A stretch of DNA of 5,927 bases, from NCBI GenBank assembly GCA_013695495.1, contig JACDAK010000355.1:1-5927 (forward strand), written 5' to 3'. Below, piece after piece: positions 4,361 to 5,927 of this stretch. The stretch is from Blastocatellia bacterium. GTDB lineage: Bacteria; Acidobacteriota; Blastocatellia; Pyrinomonadales; Pyrinomonadaceae. The translations under genes were made by a program, and so were the position numbers. Position 1 is the first letter of the stretch, and every line of letters starts with the position of its first letter. The notes beneath the pieces were generated by a model. It was not told where the DNA came from and ran no database searches. It worked only from the letters and a program-made list of their open reading frames with translations.

Positions 4361-5927
4361 TCATGACGTCATCTTTAGCGTTTTGAGCACGATCTTCTGA
4401 CTTGGGTCGAGCGTTATCGCCTCCGGCTCGGAAGCGGTGGCGATCCGGAAAGTCTCACTCCGTTTAGTAATGTCAATCTTTTCGATGCGGGTCTCACCGT
4501 TCGCGCGTATCGCAATTTCAATAGGCAGCCGAAACGCTTCGGGGGTAAGTCGGTCGGAGCGTTGTGTCTGGGACACGGTGATCTCGAGCGACTTTTCCGC
4601 TGCATTGTACCGGTGCTTTACTGTTAGCGCGGGATGGCCGGTGCCGTAAACCCATTGATCGAAGAACCACTGGAGCTTTTGGCCGGAGGAGTCTTCGAGA
4701 GCTTTTATCAGATCTGTGGTCTCGACGCTGCCGAAGCGGTGACGGGTGAGGTAGAAGTTCAGCCCCTTCCAAAAGGCTTCGTCGCCCATTTGCTCACGGA
4801 GTTGGTGAACGACTGCTCCGCCCTTGTTGTATGTTATTGCAGGGCGGTCGAAGAGCGTGTTGACATTGCCGGCGGTTTCATTGAAAAGGCCGAACTGCCG
4901 CCGGTTAGTTGCCGCGTCGGCGAAGTAGTTTTGAGCGTCGTTCTCGATCTTTCGAAGGTAGTCGGCACGACTGTTTAGCTTTTCGCGAACCGCTGCTTCG
5001 AGGAAGGTGGCGAATCCTTCGTTGAGCCAAAGCTCGGCCCAATTCTTCATTGTCACGTTGTTGCCGAACCAGGAGTGGGCGATCTCGTGCGCGACCAGGT
5101 CTTCGACGTTGCCCCTAAGGAAGTCGACATTTGCATAGAAAATGTCGTTGTCAGACATCGTGGTGGCGGTTATATTCTCCATGCCGCCGAACTGGAAATT
5201 TGCGACGATCGTCTGGTCGTATTTGTTGAAGGGATAATCGACGCGGGTGAGCTGTTCGAACACCTCGAGCATCTGCTTTGTCTTGCCGTAGGCACGGGCG
5301 GCTACGGATTCGGTTCCGGGATACATATAATAGCCGAGTGGGATGTCGCGATACTTATCCTCGAGCCGGACGTATTCGCCGACGACGAATGAAACAAGGT
5401 AGGTCGGGTGAGGGATGTCCATCTTGAAATGCGATGTTACGGTGCCGTCGTCGTTCTGCTTTACGGAGAGAAGATGGCCGTTGCCGATGACGGTCATACC
5501 CTTTTGAACCGTGATGATCTGCTCGGTCGTCGCCTTGTCGGAAGGGAAGTCGAAGTTCGGGAACCAATGATGAGCTTCGTCGGGCTCGCCCTGGGTCCAG
5601 ATCTGACGCGAATGAATCCTGCGGCCGCCTTCGGCCTTTTCGTTGACAAAGTAAACGCCTTTTTTCGGCTGCGCGGTGTATTTGAAGCGGAGAGCGATCT
5701 CGTCGGCGGGCGTGTAGGCACGATCGAGCGTGACGATCACCTTGTTTGAAGCGGTGCGATATTTCAGCGGAGTGTCGCTGCCGTCGAGGGTTACGGACGT
5801 AAACTTGAGCGCGGCCGCGTCGAGTTCTGCTTCGCGGAAGTTATCGGCAAGGGGTTTGAGCCGTACGGTCGTGTCGCCGAATACGGTCCGTTTTGTATGA
5901 TCGAAGCTTACGCGAAGGACGTAATGC
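4361..5927 (-). CDS. M1-family zinc metallopeptidase (aminopeptidase N-like), 5' end missing
   Basis: The frame is open from the right edge to a TGA at 4363-4361, so 521 residues are visible and the start lies outside the window; the apparent GTG start at 5740 is internal. Residues at the edge (HYVLRVSFDHTKRTVFGDTT) are the first beta strands of the M1 N-terminal domain, so probably only a signal peptide and a few dozen residues are missing. Numbering from the edge, the substrate-binding motif GGMEN is at 247-251 (5188-5174). The zinc site HEIAH is at 280-284 with the third ligand E303 in WLNEG, exactly HExxH-x18-E (5089-5018). The probable catalytic tyrosine is Y366 in TYNKGG. After the helical part comes a short beta-rich tail to the C-terminus, without the large C-terminal helical domain of E. 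coli PepN. The enzyme should release N-terminal residues from peptides. The likely secreted or periplasmic location is inferred from related proteins, since the signal region is not visible. It is convergent with the Panacea gene. Confidence 0.94.
   Translation of the reverse strand, partial: HYVLRVSFDHTKRTVFGDTTVRLKPLADNFREAELDAAALKFTSVTLDGSDTPLKYRTASNKVIVTLDRAYTPADEIALRFKYTAQPKKGVYFVNEKAEGGRRIHSRQIWTQGEPDEAHHWFPNFDFPSDKATTEQIITVQKGMTVIGNGHLLSVKQNDDGTVTSHFKMDIPHPTYLVSFVVGEYVRLEDKYRDIPLGYYMYPGTESVAARAYGKTKQMLEVFEQLTRVDYPFNKYDQTIVANFQFGGMENITATTMSDNDIFYANVDFLRGNVEDLVAHEIAHSWFGNNVTMKNWAELWLNEGFATFLEAAVREKLNSRADYLRKIENDAQNYFADAATNRRQFGLFNETAGNVNTLFDRPAITYNKGGAVVHQLREQMGDEAFWKGLNFYLTRHRFGSVETTDLIKALEDSSGQKLQWFFDQWVYGTGHPALTVKHRYNAAEKSLEITVSQTQRSDRLTPEAFRLPIEIAIRANGETRIEKIDITKRSETFRIATASEPEAITLDPSQKIVLKTLKMTS

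Noticed and set aside
4359..4371. Overlapping palindromes TGATCA, TCATGA and TGACGTCA at the M1 stop codon
   Set aside because: Short palindromes of this kind are frequent by chance and here fall within the final codons of the gene; no second copy was seen near a promoter.
4437..5749. Several plus-strand open frames opposite the M1 gene (for example 4634-4978, 5075-5392, 5408-5749)
   Set aside because: They are antisense shadows of a gene with intact catalytic motifs; their translations show no recognisable domain and none has a promising ribosome site.
1..5927. Mobile elements, CRISPR arrays, tRNA or rRNA genes
   Set aside because: No transposase, terminal inverted repeats, regularly spaced repeats, tRNA-like cloverleaf or rRNA sequence was seen on either strand.

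Overview
The window looks like chromosomal DNA of a free-living, aerobically respiring bacterium of moderate GC content. The gene content and protein style (short subunit III beside a DUF420 protein, ResB, a GGMEN-type M1 peptidase, a c-di-AMP riboswitch) suggest Acidobacteriota, perhaps Blastocatellia/Pyrinomonadales. That assignment is an impression from family resemblance, not a search result.

Layout. (1) 1-182, minus strand: the N-terminus of a ResB-type cytochrome c biogenesis protein, cut by the window edge. (2) 183-353: a divergent intergenic region with a candidate promoter in each direction. (3) 354-2477, plus strand: a compact three-gene run, ctaB (heme O synthase), ctaE/coxC (cytochrome oxidase subunit III) and a DUF420 membrane protein. 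This is a cytochrome oxidase assembly and structural module; subunits I and II are not in the window. (4) 2478-3021: a 544-base gene-free stretch holding a well-formed c-di-AMP (ydaO/yuaA) riboswitch with its own candidate promoter, a strong intrinsic terminator about 100 bases further on, a small hairpin and a second promoter. (5) 3022-3426: a small basic protein with two tandem helix-turn-helix units. (6) 3520-4302: a protein with a C-terminal Panacea (SocA-like/DUF4065) domain and an unrecognised helical N-terminus, closed by a strong, probably bidirectional terminator. (7) 4361-5927, minus strand: an M1-family zinc aminopeptidase, convergent with the Panacea gene and lacking its 5' end.

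How the parts work together. The left half is respiration: CtaB farnesylates heme B to heme O on the route to heme A, subunit III belongs to the oxidase that uses it, the DUF420 protein is probably an oxidase assembly factor, and divergent ResB serves c-type cytochrome maturation. The right half is less ordinary. A c-di-AMP sensor RNA stands upstream of a tandem-HTH protein and a Panacea protein rather than the cell-wall or potassium-transport genes this riboswitch usually controls. Whether the riboswitch really controls them is unresolved, because a promoter lies between its terminator and the HTH gene.
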